From NCBI RefSeq assembly GCF_026104355.1, contig NZ_CP110535.1, positions 4,526,001 through 4,590,000 of the forward strand: DNA of 64,000 nt, given 5' to 3'. Both the position numbers and the translations under genes were made by a program. The notes beneath the pieces were generated by a model, which was given only the letters and a program-made list of their open reading frames with translations, was not told the DNA's origin and ran no database searches. Below are positions 40,692 through 49,515 of the stretch, piece after piece (the first letter of the stretch is position 1; every line of letters starts with the position of its first letter). This DNA is from Halomonas sp. BDJS001. GTDB taxonomy: Bacteria; Pseudomonadota; Gammaproteobacteria; Pseudomonadales; Halomonadaceae.

Positions 40692-42407
40692 TCAGAACAA
40701 ATGGTACCGCTGAGCCAGCGGCAGTTCGGTGGCGGGCTCGCAGGTTAAAATTTCACCGTCGCAGCGCACTTCATAGGTTTGCGGGTCGACGGTGAGTTCT
40801 GGGCAGGCATCGTTTAGCTTCATATCCTGCTTGCGCACCTGGCGCACGTTTTTGCACGCCGCGAGTTCGCTATTTAGCCCCAGCGTTTCTTTGATGCCAG
40901 CATCCAGCGCGGCCTGGCTGACAAAGCTGAGTCGGGTTTGGCTGGCCGCACGGCCGAAAGCGCCGAACATATAGCGGTAATGCACCGGCTGCGGCGTGGG
41001 AATCGAAGCGTTGGGGTCGCCCATGGGCGCCGCCGCAATCATGCCGCCTTTGATCATCATCGCTGGCTTAACCCCAAAGAAGGCCGGTTTCCACAGCACC
41101 AGATCCGCCAGCTTACCGACTTCGATGGAACCTACTTCGTGAGCGATCCCGTGGGTAATCGCTGGGTTAATGGTGTACTTGGCAATATAGCGCTTTGCGC
41201 GGAAGTTATCGGCACCCAGGGCTTCGTCCTCCGGCAGCAAACCGCGCTGCACCTTCATTTTATGGGCGGTTTGCCAGGTGCGGCAGACCACTTCGCCCAC
41301 CCGCCCCATGGCCTGGGAGTCTGAAGCGATCATCGAGATCACGCCCAGGTCGTGGAGAATATCTTCGGCGGCAATAGTTTCCCGGCGAATGCGCGAGTCG
41401 GCGAAGGCCACGTCTTCTGGGATATTGGGATCCAGGTGGTGACACACCATCAGCATATCGAGGTGTTCGTCGATGGTGTTGACCGTGTAGGGCCGCGTTG
41501 GATTGGTGGAAGACGGCAGCACGTACTCTTTCGAGCAGGCGGTGAGGATATCGGGGGCGTGGCCACCGCCCGCACCTTCGGTGTGATAGGTGTGAATACC
41601 ACGCTCTTTAAACGCAGCCAGAGTGTCTTCCACAAAGCCCGATTCATTTAGCGTGTCTGTGTGGATTGCGATCTGCACATCGTACTTTTCCGCCACGCTG
41701 AGGCAGTTATCAATCGACGCCGGCGTGGTGCCCCAGTCTTCGTGGAGTTTGAGACCCATGGCACCCGCTTCCAACTGCGCCTCCAACCCTTCCGGCAGAC
41801 TAGCGTTGCCTTTGCCCAGCAGGCCAATGTTCATGGGTAGATCGTCGACCGCTTGCAGCATTTTGCCAATGTGCCAGGGGCCGGGGGTGCAGGTGGTGGC
41901 GTTGGAACCCGTCGCCGGGCCGGTACCGCCGCCAAGCATGGTGGTGACGCCGCTCATCAGCGCTTCTTCCACCTGCTGGGGGCAGATAAAGTGAATATGG
42001 GAATCGATACCGCCCGCGGTCAGGATCTTGCCTTCGCCGGAGATAATTTCGGTGCCGGGCCCAATCACGATCTCAACATCGGGCTGTACGTCAGGGTTGC
42101 CCGCTTTGCCAATGGCGGCGATGCGGCCGTTTTGAATCCCCACATCGGCTTTGACGATGCCCCACCAATCTAAAATCAGCGCATTGGTGATCACCGTATC
42201 CATCACCGTGTCATCGGCGCGTTGGCTCTGGCCCATGCCGTCGCGGATGACTTTGCCGCCGCCGAATTTCACTTCATCGCCGTAGTGGGTGGCGTCTTTT
42301 TCGACTTCGATCCACAGCTCGGTATCGCCCAGGCGCACGCGGTCGCCTACCGTGGGACCATACATATCGGCGTAGGCTTGCCGACTGATCTTATTGGTCG
42401 ACTTCAT
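40692..42407 (-). CDS. ureC: Urease alpha (catalytic) subunit UreC
   Basis: A 571-residue nickel hydrolase converting urea to ammonia and carbamate. All active-site residues are visible: nickel ligands H137 and H139 (DSHIHF), carbamylated K220 (MGLKLHEDWG), H249 (AIHTDT), H275 (YHTEGAGGGH), D363 (IASDSQAMGR), and the catalytic flap MVCHHLD with C322 and H323. Length is standard. Its ATG overlaps the ureB stop (ATGA). Confidence 0.98.
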   Translation of the reverse strand: MKSTNKISRQAYADMYGPTVGDRVRLGDTELWIEVEKDATHYGDEVKFGGGKVIRDGMGQSQRADDTVMDTVITNALILDWWGIVKADVGIQNGRIAAIGKAGNPDVQPDVEIVIGPGTEIISGEGKILTAGGIDSHIHFICPQQVEEALMSGVTTMLGGGTGPATGSNATTCTPGPWHIGKMLQAVDDLPMNIGLLGKGNASLPEGLEAQLEAGAMGLKLHEDWGTTPASIDNCLSVAEKYDVQIAIHTDTLNESGFVEDTLAAFKERGIHTYHTEGAGGGHAPDILTACSKEYVLPSSTNPTRPYTVNTIDEHLDMLMVCHHLDPNIPEDVAFADSRIRRETIAAEDILHDLGVISMIASDSQAMGRVGEVVCRTWQTAHKMKVQRGLLPEDEALGADNFRAKRYIAKYTINPAITHGIAHEVGSIEVGKLADLVLWKPAFFGVKPAMMIKGGMIAAAPMGDPNASIPTPQPVHYRYMFGAFGRAASQTRLSFVSQAALDAGIKETLGLNSELAACKNVRQVRKQDMKLNDACPELTVDPQTYEVRCDGEILTCEPATELPLAQRYHLF

Positions 42408-42772
42408 GACTGACCTCCAGGTTCGCCTGGCTTTTGTGCATTTCGCGCGGCATCGGGCGCGTTAGAGAGTAGCGCGCCCATCACATCGCCGCGGAAACCG
42501 TAAATTTCGCGCTTGCCGACATAGGGAATCAGCGTGACTTCACGGGTCTGGCCGGGCTCAAAGCGAATCGCCGTGCCTGCGGCCACGTCCAGGCGAAAGC
42601 CTCGGGTTTTGTCGCGATCAAACACCAGTGCCGGGTTGGCTTCGGCAAAGTGGTAGTGGGAGCCAATCTGGATCGGACGGTCGCCGGTATTGGCCACTTC
42701 CACGCTAATCCGCTCACGCCCCGCGCACAGCTCGATATCACCTTCTTTTAACTTGTACTCACCGGGAATCAT
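42404..42772 (-). CDS. ureB: Urease beta subunit UreB
   Basis: A 122-residue structural subunit of the (alpha-beta-gamma)3 urease. The start at 42772 (MIPGEYKLKEGDIELCAGRE) has GGAG upstream and matches the family N terminus. IQIGSHYHFAEANPAL and FEPGQTREVTLIPYVGKREIYGF are typical. The 102-base spacer before it (42773-42874) is rich in GTGAGGAG and TCACCCCTAAC repeats that form imperfect inverted repeats. Confidence 0.95.
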   Translation of the reverse strand: MIPGEYKLKEGDIELCAGRERISVEVANTGDRPIQIGSHYHFAEANPALVFDRDKTRGFRLDVAAGTAIRFEPGQTREVTLIPYVGKREIYGFRGDVMGALLSNAPDAARNAQKPGEPGGQS

Positions 42773-42874
42773 TAACTTGCTCCTTCGTTCTTGTGAGGAG
42801 TGAGGCGTTAGGTGTGAGGAGAACACCGCTCTTCACCACTTACTATTCACCCCTAACCATTCACTTCTCACCCC

Positions 42875-43177
42875 TCACACAATTGGCGTATGGACAGTGA
42901 CCAGCTTGGTGCCGTCGGGGAAAGTGGCTTCCACCTGCACTTCGTCGACCATCTCGGCGACGCCGTCCATCACGTCTTCACGGCTGAGAATCTCGCGGCC
43001 ATAGCTCATTAAATCCGCAACGCTGCGGCCATCCCGGGCGCCTTCCATAATCTCAAAGCTGATCAGTGCCACCGCTTCCGGGTAGTTGAGCTTTAAACCA
43101 CGCGCCTTGCGGCGCTCCGCCAATTGGGCGGCTGAGAACAGCAGCAGCTTGTCTTTGTCTCTTGGGGTTAATTCCAT
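42875..43177 (-). CDS. ureA: Urease gamma subunit UreA
   Basis: A 100-residue structural subunit. MELTPRDKDKLLLFSAAQLAERRKARGLKLNYPEAVALI, MEGARDGRSVADLMSYG and VQVEATFPDGTKLVTVHTPI are the full family pattern. It is the second gene after ureD, which lies 37 bases upstream. Confidence 0.97.
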   Translation of the reverse strand: MELTPRDKDKLLLFSAAQLAERRKARGLKLNYPEAVALISFEIMEGARDGRSVADLMSYGREILSREDVMDGVAEMVDEVQVEATFPDGTKLVTVHTPIV

Positions 43178-43214
43178 GGGGCATTTCTCCAGCAGTGCAT
43201 CACAGTGATGCCTA

Positions 43215-44099
43215 TTAGGTTAGCCAAATTCGAGGTGTATGCGCTTCACGCTCGATCCACCGGGGGCGCAGCAGTTGCCAGGCCTGTTCGCATAATGCCC
43301 AGGCTTCGTTGCGCGAGTTGCCTAAATAGCGCAGCAGCAGAACACCGTGGCGGACAGTAACCGCCCAGCGCGGGTTATCCGGCAGCGCTTCACGCAAGGC
43401 TTCAATGGCCGCAGGCGCGTCGGCAATCCCCACCGCCCAGAGCGTGGCCTGCACCGTGGCACCGCCCTGCCCCCAGCGCCCGGTAAAGCGTGGGTGTAGT
43501 GGGTCTAGCGGTTGGCGCTCTAGCCACAACGGCTTGCCATCCAGGGTTAAGCGGAAGTGCTGCTCAATACGTCCGGAAACATAGGGTAAGTCGCTAGCGG
43601 GGCGGCCTAGCGCCATCACTTCCCAGCCCAGGCAGCGAGCGCTGCCGTGAAGATCAATTTGGGTGCGCTGCTCGCCCTTGGAACCATCAAAGGCGATGGT
43701 CTCCTGGGGCAGCCATTCAAGTGTCGCGCCATCTTCAACGCTCAACCGGGTGTGCTGCGTCCAGGCCACGCCCTGGCTGTCGGCTTTATAGAGCTTATTG
43801 GCAGCCGGGGTCGTCAGCAGCGCATGGGCACCGCTCTCTACATGAGCACTAATGGTAAGCGCATCGCCGCTGACTAATCCGCCCGGCGGGTGAAGCACAT
43901 AAACATGGCAAGCCTCACTACGCCCTTCGGGATAGAAAGGGCGCTGCACCCGCAGTGGCCCTTGATGGCGCGCCTGCACCATGCGAGTTGCACCATCGCG
44001 TTGGGCGAAGGTGAGCGCTAACGAAGCTGCCCAGCGGCGGCCAGCATCGAAGCGGTGGCCAGAGGCGATGTGGGGGTTGGCGATATCGCTCAGAATCAT
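43215..44099 (-). CDS. ureD: Urease accessory protein UreD (UreH)
   Basis: A 294-residue scaffold that binds apo-urease and UreF during nickel insertion. Motifs include the GPLRVQRPFYPEG strand, CHVYVLHPPGGLVSGDALTI, and LEWLPQETIAFDG. It is the first gene of the urease operon; its ATG lies 43 bases downstream of a strong sigma-54-type promoter. Confidence 0.94.
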   Translation of the reverse strand: MILSDIANPHIASGHRFDAGRRWAASLALTFAQRDGATRMVQARHQGPLRVQRPFYPEGRSEACHVYVLHPPGGLVSGDALTISAHVESGAHALLTTPAANKLYKADSQGVAWTQHTRLSVEDGATLEWLPQETIAFDGSKGEQRTQIDLHGSARCLGWEVMALGRPASDLPYVSGRIEQHFRLTLDGKPLWLERQPLDPLHPRFTGRWGQGGATVQATLWAVGIADAPAAIEALREALPDNPRWAVTVRHGVLLLRYLGNSRNEAWALCEQAWQLLRPRWIEREAHTPRIWLT

Positions 44100-44141
44100 G
44101 GGTGGCTATCGCTTCCTTACAGTGAGCTTTTCGTTAACCAC

Positions 44142-44157
44142 TGCAATTAATGCGCCA
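44142..44157 (-). promoter_or_regulatory. Sigma-54-type promoter of the urease operon
   Basis: On the minus strand TGGCGCATTAATTGCA fits TGGCRCG-N4-TTGCA with one mismatch and correct GG-to-GC spacing. It lies 43-58 bases upstream of ureD. Confidence 0.75.
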
Positions 44158-44283
44158 AAATGGTGAAAAACCTATTTTGCGGCCTCAGGAGGGCTTGGAT
44201 CGTCGCCATAGGTCGCATATCGCGCCCCTAACGCGTACTTAGCGCGCACATAACGCACCAAAAAAGAACGGACAAATACGATA

Positions 44284-44300
44284 CGCACCAAAAATGCGCA
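44284..44300. promoter_or_regulatory. Possible NtrC-binding site upstream of ureD
   Basis: CGCACCAAAAATGCGCA matches 13 of 17 positions of the NtrC consensus TGCACCAAAATGGTGCA and lies about 130 bases upstream of the -24 element, a usual enhancer distance. It overlaps the spacer next to the cyclase gene's 3' end. Confidence 0.45.
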
Positions 44301-44329
44301 TTAGCGTTCGCTGCCTACCTCCAGCAACA

Positions 44330-45691
44330 TCACTGAACCACTACCCGATCCCGCCCGCTGCGCTTCGCTTGATAAAGCGCCTGGTCGGCCCGCTGTAAGG
44401 AGCGGTGATAGTCGGGGTGACCGTCGTGGAGTGTGACTCCCACGCTGATCGTTACGTTTAGCAGCGTATCGGCGCCGGCGAGCATTGGCTCTTTCGCCAC
44501 CGACTGACGCAAACGCTCAGCAAATAATCGGCTGCCATCGTGGTCAGTATTGACCAGCACAATCAAAAACTCCTCGCCGCCCATGCGGAACACGTAATCA
44601 CCGCCCCGGGTGGATCGGTCAAGGATACTCGCCACCTGCTGCAGCACGCTGTCGCCTGCGTCGTGCCCATGGGTGTCATTAATCGACTTAAAGTGGTCGA
44701 TATCGACCATTAACAGCGCAAAACAGAGCTCCGAATGGCGGGCGATCTCAATCTCGCGGCTAAGCACCACCGACAAAAACTTGCGGTTGAGCAGCCGGGT
44801 TAAGCTGTCGCGTCCAGCATCTAAACCGGAGGCACGTTCCAGCACATCGTCGAGCAGCATCAACACTGTACGAGCGGCGTCACGAATCTCACTCAGCGCC
44901 TGGAGCCGTTGGCTAGGGTCTTCATGGAGCAGGACTTCCAGCCACTCACGATCCACTTGCTGAATATGGCGAGAGATAGTGGCAATCTCCGGCGCGCCCT
45001 CAAACGCATGGCACGCTTTATGGAAGTACCACAGACCAAAATCGGAATTGGATAACCGCGGCAGTGTGGTCAAATCCTGCTGGGCGGCAACGGCAAACAT
45101 CAGCATATTTTCCCAGTTCAGCAGCGCCGAACGCTGACGTTCACGCTCGTCACCGATGCTTTGAGTAAGAGAAAATAGCTTATACGCCTCTTCGGTGCGC
45201 GCATTACGGTCACTGGCCACCGAGTAGGCGTGGCTCATAATTTCCATGGCCATATCGATATGGTCGGAGACATATACCGAAGCATCCCCCGGCGATAGCG
45301 GGCTTTTGAAGGTGGCGTTGATCTGCTGATAAAACGCCTGTTTAAGCTGCCGCGCCCCGTTAAGCACCAGGTTAACCGGTATATCGATGCGTGCATGCAC
45401 CTGCCCCACTTTTTCCTGCTGCTCAACCAGGGACTCAAAATCGGCGTGATCGACGGCAAACATGGCCTTCAGCCAGCGCCGCATTGAAGGGTTTAAACGC
45501 TGCTCTACTTGATCATTGGAGAGAAACAGCGAGGCGTGCGGGTCTTCCAGCATCACCTGATAAAAGTGGTCAGCAAAGTAATCACCGTGGCTTTCCACCA
45601 GGGCCTCGACGGCTTGCCGCAACGGCTTAGGCGTACGCTCCAGAAGCGTCTGCCACTCGGCGGCGAGCTGATATTTATCTTTATAGCGCAT
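44330..45691 (-). CDS. dosC: Globin-coupled sensor diguanylate cyclase (DosC-like)
   Basis: A 453-residue haem-based oxygen sensor that makes cyclic di-GMP. The N-terminal globin domain (about 10-155) has the proximal histidine in KVGQVHARIDIPVNLVLNGARQLK (H99), matching E. coli DosC/YddV. A helical linker (about 160-295) leads to the GGDEF domain (DSLTRLLNRKFL, VDIDHFKSINDTHGHDAGD) with an intact active site GGEEF (370-374) and inhibitory RxxD site (R361-D364). The ATG at 45691 has AGGTGG upstream; a start at 45736 is less supported. It lies upstream of the urease operon on the same strand, separated by its sigma-54 promoter. Confidence 0.9.
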   Translation of the reverse strand: MRYKDKYQLAAEWQTLLERTPKPLRQAVEALVESHGDYFADHFYQVMLEDPHASLFLSNDQVEQRLNPSMRRWLKAMFAVDHADFESLVEQQEKVGQVHARIDIPVNLVLNGARQLKQAFYQQINATFKSPLSPGDASVYVSDHIDMAMEIMSHAYSVASDRNARTEEAYKLFSLTQSIGDERERQRSALLNWENMLMFAVAAQQDLTTLPRLSNSDFGLWYFHKACHAFEGAPEIATISRHIQQVDREWLEVLLHEDPSQRLQALSEIRDAARTVLMLLDDVLERASGLDAGRDSLTRLLNRKFLSVVLSREIEIARHSELCFALLMVDIDHFKSINDTHGHDAGDSVLQQVASILDRSTRGGDYVFRMGGEEFLIVLVNTDHDGSRLFAERLRQSVAKEPMLAGADTLLNVTISVGVTLHDGHPDYHRSLQRADQALYQAKRSGRDRVVVQ

Positions 45692-45838
45692 ACCCCACCT
45701 GCTTCTTATTGCTAAATCAATCAATGTTACAGGCAAAAAATCGCCCGCAACCGAACACAGAACAGGGTTTTAGCGATTAGCCCACCAGATATCTTCTCTC
45801 CTATGTGCATCACTTGACGGCGGCAAATGCATCATGCA

Positions 45839-45850
45839 TATCAATTGATA
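45839..45850. promoter_or_regulatory. Palindromic operator candidate for the RES-Xre pair
   Basis: The 12-bp perfect palindrome TATCAATTGATA lies about 30 bases upstream of the antitoxin ATG at 45882, with related half-sites (GTATCAAATGAGGATA) next to it. Autorepression is usual for this toxin-antitoxin class. Confidence 0.4.
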
Positions 45851-45881
45851 GCGCTTTAAAGTATCAAATGAGGATAACGCC

Positions 45882-46331
45882 ATGGATGTCCATTTCACTC
45901 AGTACCAACCACCCAAAGCCTTGGCGTTCGGTTTCTGGCAACAAATTGGCCTGCCTGCCCGTGGCCGAAAGCTGCATGAGTTATTGCATGAAGGCGTTGA
46001 GTACCGGGTTTACCCTCAGCTTGCCAAAGTGTCAGGTATTGAGCAGAAAGCACTGGCGAGCTATGTGGACATTCCCCCTGCCACGTTGAGCCGTCGCGCC
46101 AAATCGGGCCGTTTCAAGATGGCGGAAAGCGACCGGCTGTATCGCTTTGCTGAACTCTTTAAAGCGGCGCTGGACCTGTTTGAAGGCGACGCCGATGGCG
46201 CACGCGCTTGGCTGCTCAAGCCTAATGCAGGGCTAGGCGGGCGCCGTCCTGTCGAAATGAGCGCAACCTCGGCGGAGTATCAAACGGTGCTTAACTTGAT
46301 CGGGCGGCTTGAGCATGGTGTCTCGGTATGA
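45882..46331 (+). CDS. Xre/MbcA/ParS-type antitoxin (DUF2384)
   Basis: A 149-residue antitoxin. The N-terminal part is a helix-turn-helix-like region (VEYRVYPQLAKVSGIEQKALASYVDIPPATLSRRAKSGRF). The C-terminal DUF2384 domain reads ESDRLYRFAELFKAALDLFEGDADGARAWLLKPNAGLGGRRPVE, including the AWL..PN..LGG.RP signature that plugs the RES toxin active site. Its stop overlaps the toxin ATG (ATGA), giving antitoxin first. Confidence 0.9.
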   Translation: MDVHFTQYQPPKALAFGFWQQIGLPARGRKLHELLHEGVEYRVYPQLAKVSGIEQKALASYVDIPPATLSRRAKSGRFKMAESDRLYRFAELFKAALDLFEGDADGARAWLLKPNAGLGGRRPVEMSATSAEYQTVLNLIGRLEHGVSV

Positions 46332-46792
46332 GCGAGGTCACCGCTTACCGGCTGGTGAAGCGCAAGTTTCAGGAGACAGCGTTTGATGGCGAAGGCGCAC
46401 GGCTTTACGGTGGGCGCTGGAACAGCCCAGGCAATGCCTGTGTGTATGTGGCAAGCACTGAATCGCTGGCGCTGCTGGAAATCATGGTGCCTCTGGAGAG
46501 CTATCGGCTGCTCAACGCCTATGCGCTACTGCGCCTGACGCTGCCCGCCGAAAGCATTCTCAGCGTTGGCGCCGAAGATTTACCTGCAAACTGGCGGGAA
46601 GCACCCGTGCCCGCAGAGACCGCCGAACTAGGTGATGGCTGGCTAGCCTCCAACCAGAGTCTGGCACTGGCAGTGCCAAGCGTGGTCGTGCCGAGAGAGC
46701 TCAATTACATGCTCAACCCGGCACACCCCTTATTCGATCAAATCATCGCAGCGGCCGAGGCACTGCCCTTCCAACCCGACCCAAGACTTTGA
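46328..46792 (+). CDS. RES-domain toxin
   Basis: A 154-residue RES toxin with the conserved arginine and glutamate regions: YRLVKRKF, FDGEGARLYGGRWNSPGNACVYVASTESLALLEIMV, and the later serine region LASNQSLALAVPSVVVPRELNYMLNPAHP. RES toxins degrade or ADP-ribosylate using NAD and arrest growth. It forms a classic res-xre pair with the upstream gene. It converges on urtE with a 16-base gap. Confidence 0.9.
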   Translation: MSEVTAYRLVKRKFQETAFDGEGARLYGGRWNSPGNACVYVASTESLALLEIMVPLESYRLLNAYALLRLTLPAESILSVGAEDLPANWREAPVPAETAELGDGWLASNQSLALAVPSVVVPRELNYMLNPAHPLFDQIIAAAEALPFQPDPRL

Positions 46793-46808
46793 ACCGGGTG
46801 TGGATAAC

Positions 46809-47516
46809 TTAAACCGTCAGATGCTGCTTGATCAGCTCATTGGTGAGTTCGCTGATCTCGCCTTTGGCCACCGGGCGGCCGCGATCCATGATCACAAAGC
46901 GGTCGGCATACTTGCGGGCAAAAGGTAGTTTCTGTTCTACCAGCAGCACCGTTAGGCCATCTTCTTTGATCAGCTGACGGATTACCTGGCCGATTTGCGC
47001 CACAATATTGGGCTGAATACCCTCCCCCGGTTCATCAAGAATCAGTAGCTTAGGCTCGATGACCAGAGCCCGGCCAATCGCCAGCTGTTGCTGCTGGCCG
47101 CCGGAGAGATCGCCGCCACGGCGGTGTTTCATCTCTTTAAGCACTGGGAACAGCTCATAGACCCGCTCAGGAATCTTTTTAAGCCCGTCGCTGCGGGCGG
47201 CAAGGCCGGTACGCAGGTTCTCCTCCACGGTCAGTAGCGGGAAAATCTGCCGCCCCTGAGGCACATAGCCAATGCCCAGACGGGAACGGGCCTCAACGGC
47301 CTTTTTGGTGAGCTCGATGTCACCTGCTTCAGTGGCATAGCGCAACTCGCCGCTTTTGACCGCCACCTCACCCATCACGGCTTTCAGTAGCGTGGTTTTG
47401 CCCACGCCGTTGCGGCCCATTACGCAGGTGCACTGACCAGTAGGCACTTCAAGGTCAAGATCCCACAGCGTGTGGCTCTCGCCGTAAAACTGGTTGAGTT
47501 TTTCAATCTCAAGCAT
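46809..47516 (-). CDS. urtE: Urea ABC transporter ATP-binding protein UrtE
   Basis: A 235-residue LivF-type ATPase. Walker A GRNGVGKTTLLKAVMG, signature LSGGQQQQLAIGRAL, Walker B LLILDEPGEGIQP, and the GYVPQGRQIFPLLTVEENL Q-loop seen in UrtE. It pairs with UrtD to drive urea import. Its ATG overlaps the urtD stop by one base. Confidence 0.94.
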   Translation of the reverse strand: MLEIEKLNQFYGESHTLWDLDLEVPTGQCTCVMGRNGVGKTTLLKAVMGEVAVKSGELRYATEAGDIELTKKAVEARSRLGIGYVPQGRQIFPLLTVEENLRTGLAARSDGLKKIPERVYELFPVLKEMKHRRGGDLSGGQQQQLAIGRALVIEPKLLILDEPGEGIQPNIVAQIGQVIRQLIKEDGLTVLLVEQKLPFARKYADRFVIMDRGRPVAKGEISELTNELIKQHLTV

Positions 47517-48352
47517 CAGGCGGCCTCCTCGTCGTCAGCACCCAGGTAGACCTCGACCACTTTGGGGTCGTTGGAGACTTGATCCATGGTGCCTTCCGCC
47601 AGCACGCTGCCCTGGTGCAGCACGGTCACTTGGCGAGCGATTGAGCGCACAAAGCCCATATCATGCTCGACCACGACCACGGACTGCTTTCCGGCGAGGC
47701 CTGTTAGCAGCTCGGCGGTGCGCTCCATCTCCTGCTCGGTCATTCCCGCTACCGGTTCATCCACCAACAGCAGGCGTGGCCGCTGCATTAGCAGCATGCC
47801 GATCTCCAGCCACTGCTTCTGGCCGTGGGAGAGGATCCCCGCAGGCTGATGGCGCAGCGCTGTCAGGCCGATGGTTTCCAGCACTTCGTCGATGCGGTCT
47901 TTGATTTCGCCGGTCATTCGGGCGGTGAGCGTGGGAAAAATCCGCTTGTCGGCGGCCATGGCCAGCTCAAGATTTTCAAACACCGACAGCGCTTCAAACA
48001 CCGTTGGCTTTTGAAACTTGCGGCCAATGCCCAGGCTGGCGATATCGGGTTCGTTCATATGCAGCAGATTATGGCGGCTGCCAAACCATACGCTGCCGCT
48101 GTTGGGGCGGGTTTTGCCGGTGATGATATCCATCATGGTGGTTTTGCCCGCCCCGTTAGGGCCGATAATGCAGCGCAGCTCGCCATCATCGATGGTTAGA
48201 TTGAGATTATTAATGGCTTTAAAGCCATCAAAGCTGACGGTGACATCCTCCATATACAGAATCGGCCCATGGCGGACGTCCACCTTTGATGCCTGGGGCA
48301 CCATAAAATCGAACACCCGGTCACGCTGGGTCAGCGATTGCAGCAAACTCAT
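47516..48352 (-). CDS. urtD: Urea ABC transporter ATP-binding protein UrtD
   Basis: A 278-residue LivG-type ATPase with Walker A GPNGAGKTTMMDIITG, the less common signature LSHGQKQWLEIGMLL that is typical of UrtD, and Walker B LLLVDEPVAGM. An N-terminal extension of about 30 residues precedes the ATPase core. It overlaps urtC by four bases. Confidence 0.94.
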   Translation of the reverse strand: MSLLQSLTQRDRVFDFMVPQASKVDVRHGPILYMEDVTVSFDGFKAINNLNLTIDDGELRCIIGPNGAGKTTMMDIITGKTRPNSGSVWFGSRHNLLHMNEPDIASLGIGRKFQKPTVFEALSVFENLELAMAADKRIFPTLTARMTGEIKDRIDEVLETIGLTALRHQPAGILSHGQKQWLEIGMLLMQRPRLLLVDEPVAGMTEQEMERTAELLTGLAGKQSVVVVEHDMGFVRSIARQVTVLHQGSVLAEGTMDQVSNDPKVVEVYLGADDEEAA

Positions 48353-49512
48353 GCGGTAGCCTCCTTGGACGTGCTGGGTGCGGCTGTATTATCGTCGCGC
48401 CTGCGACGCTTGATATAATGAAACAGCCCCGCCACGCCTTTGGGCAGAAACACCGTAACCAGGACGAACATCGCGCCCAAGGCAAATAGCCAGGCGTCCG
48501 GCATTACGCCGGTAAAGATGGTTTTGGCGTAGTTAACCAGAATGGCGCCTATCACCGCGCCATACAGCGTGGCACGGCCGCCTAACGCTACCCACAGCAC
48601 AATCTCGATGGAGAAAATCGGCGAGAACTCGCTGGGGTTGATAATCCCCACCTGGGGTACATAGAGCGCCCCCGCCAAACCGGCCAGCATGGCTGAAACC
48701 ACAAACACGAACAGCTGAAAGCGTTCGACCCGATAGCCGAGAAAGCGGGTACGCGCTTCGGCGTCACGGGTGGCGATGCTGACCCGGCCCAGCTTGCTGG
48801 TCACAATGGCCCGGCACAGGATATACCCAAGCCCGAGTGCTACTCCTGTGGCCAGAAACAGACCCAGCCGCGTGTCATTGCTGCGCAAGTTGTAGCCAAG
48901 CAGCTCGCGGAAGTCGGTTAAACCGTTGTTGCCGCCAAACCCCATTTCGTTGCGGAAAAACGCCAGCATCAATGCAAAGGTGAGTGCCTGGGTAATGATC
49001 GATAGATAGACCCCGGTAACTCGCGATCTAAATGCCAGGAAACCAAACACCAGCGCCAACAGCCCCGGCGCGATCAGCACCATGGCGAAGGCGAACCAGG
49101 CCATATCAAAGCCGAGCCAGTACCAGGGAAGGCTGTCCCAATTTAAAAACACCATAAAATCCGGCAGTACGGGGTGGCCGTAGGTACCGCGTTCACCAAT
49201 TTGGCGCATCAGGTACATACCCATGGCGTAGCCGCCGATGGCGAAAAAGGCGCCGTGCCCCAGGCTTAAAATCCCCAGGTAACCCCACACCAAGTCTACC
49301 GCTACAGCCAGCAGCGCATAGCTTAGGTACTTACCGAACAGATTAACGGTGTAGGCCCCCACATGCAGCGGATTACCTGGCGGCACCACTACGTGCAGGA
49401 TGGTCACCAGCGCCAAGGCGGCCAGCAGCACACCAAGAAAGATCTGCGTCGAGCGTTCGCTGAATGGGCGTGTCAGCCAAAAGTTAGTCGATGATTCGGT
49501 CGTTAGTGACAT
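48349..49512 (-). CDS. urtC: Urea ABC transporter permease UrtC
   Basis: A 387-residue LivM-type permease with about ten membrane helices. YLGILSLGHGAFFAIGGYAMGMYLMR, SRVTGVYLSIITQALTFAL, FGGNNGLTDF and the coupling-region VALGGRATLYGAVIGAILVN are characteristic. The cytoplasmic tail is basic (IKRRRRDD). It starts three bases after urtB. Confidence 0.94.
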   Translation of the reverse strand: MSLTTESSTNFWLTRPFSERSTQIFLGVLLAALALVTILHVVVPPGNPLHVGAYTVNLFGKYLSYALLAVAVDLVWGYLGILSLGHGAFFAIGGYAMGMYLMRQIGERGTYGHPVLPDFMVFLNWDSLPWYWLGFDMAWFAFAMVLIAPGLLALVFGFLAFRSRVTGVYLSIITQALTFALMLAFFRNEMGFGGNNGLTDFRELLGYNLRSNDTRLGLFLATGVALGLGYILCRAIVTSKLGRVSIATRDAEARTRFLGYRVERFQLFVFVVSAMLAGLAGALYVPQVGIINPSEFSPIFSIEIVLWVALGGRATLYGAVIGAILVNYAKTIFTGVMPDAWLFALGAMFVLVTVFLPKGVAGLFHYIKRRRRDDNTAAPSTSKEATA

Positions 49513-49515
49513 CGT

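Noticed and set aside
44151..44167. NtrC site TGCGCCAAAATGGTGAA overlapping the ureD promoter
   Set aside because: It matches well, but half of it is the -24 element itself, a poor position for an activator site; the upstream site at 44284 is more credible.
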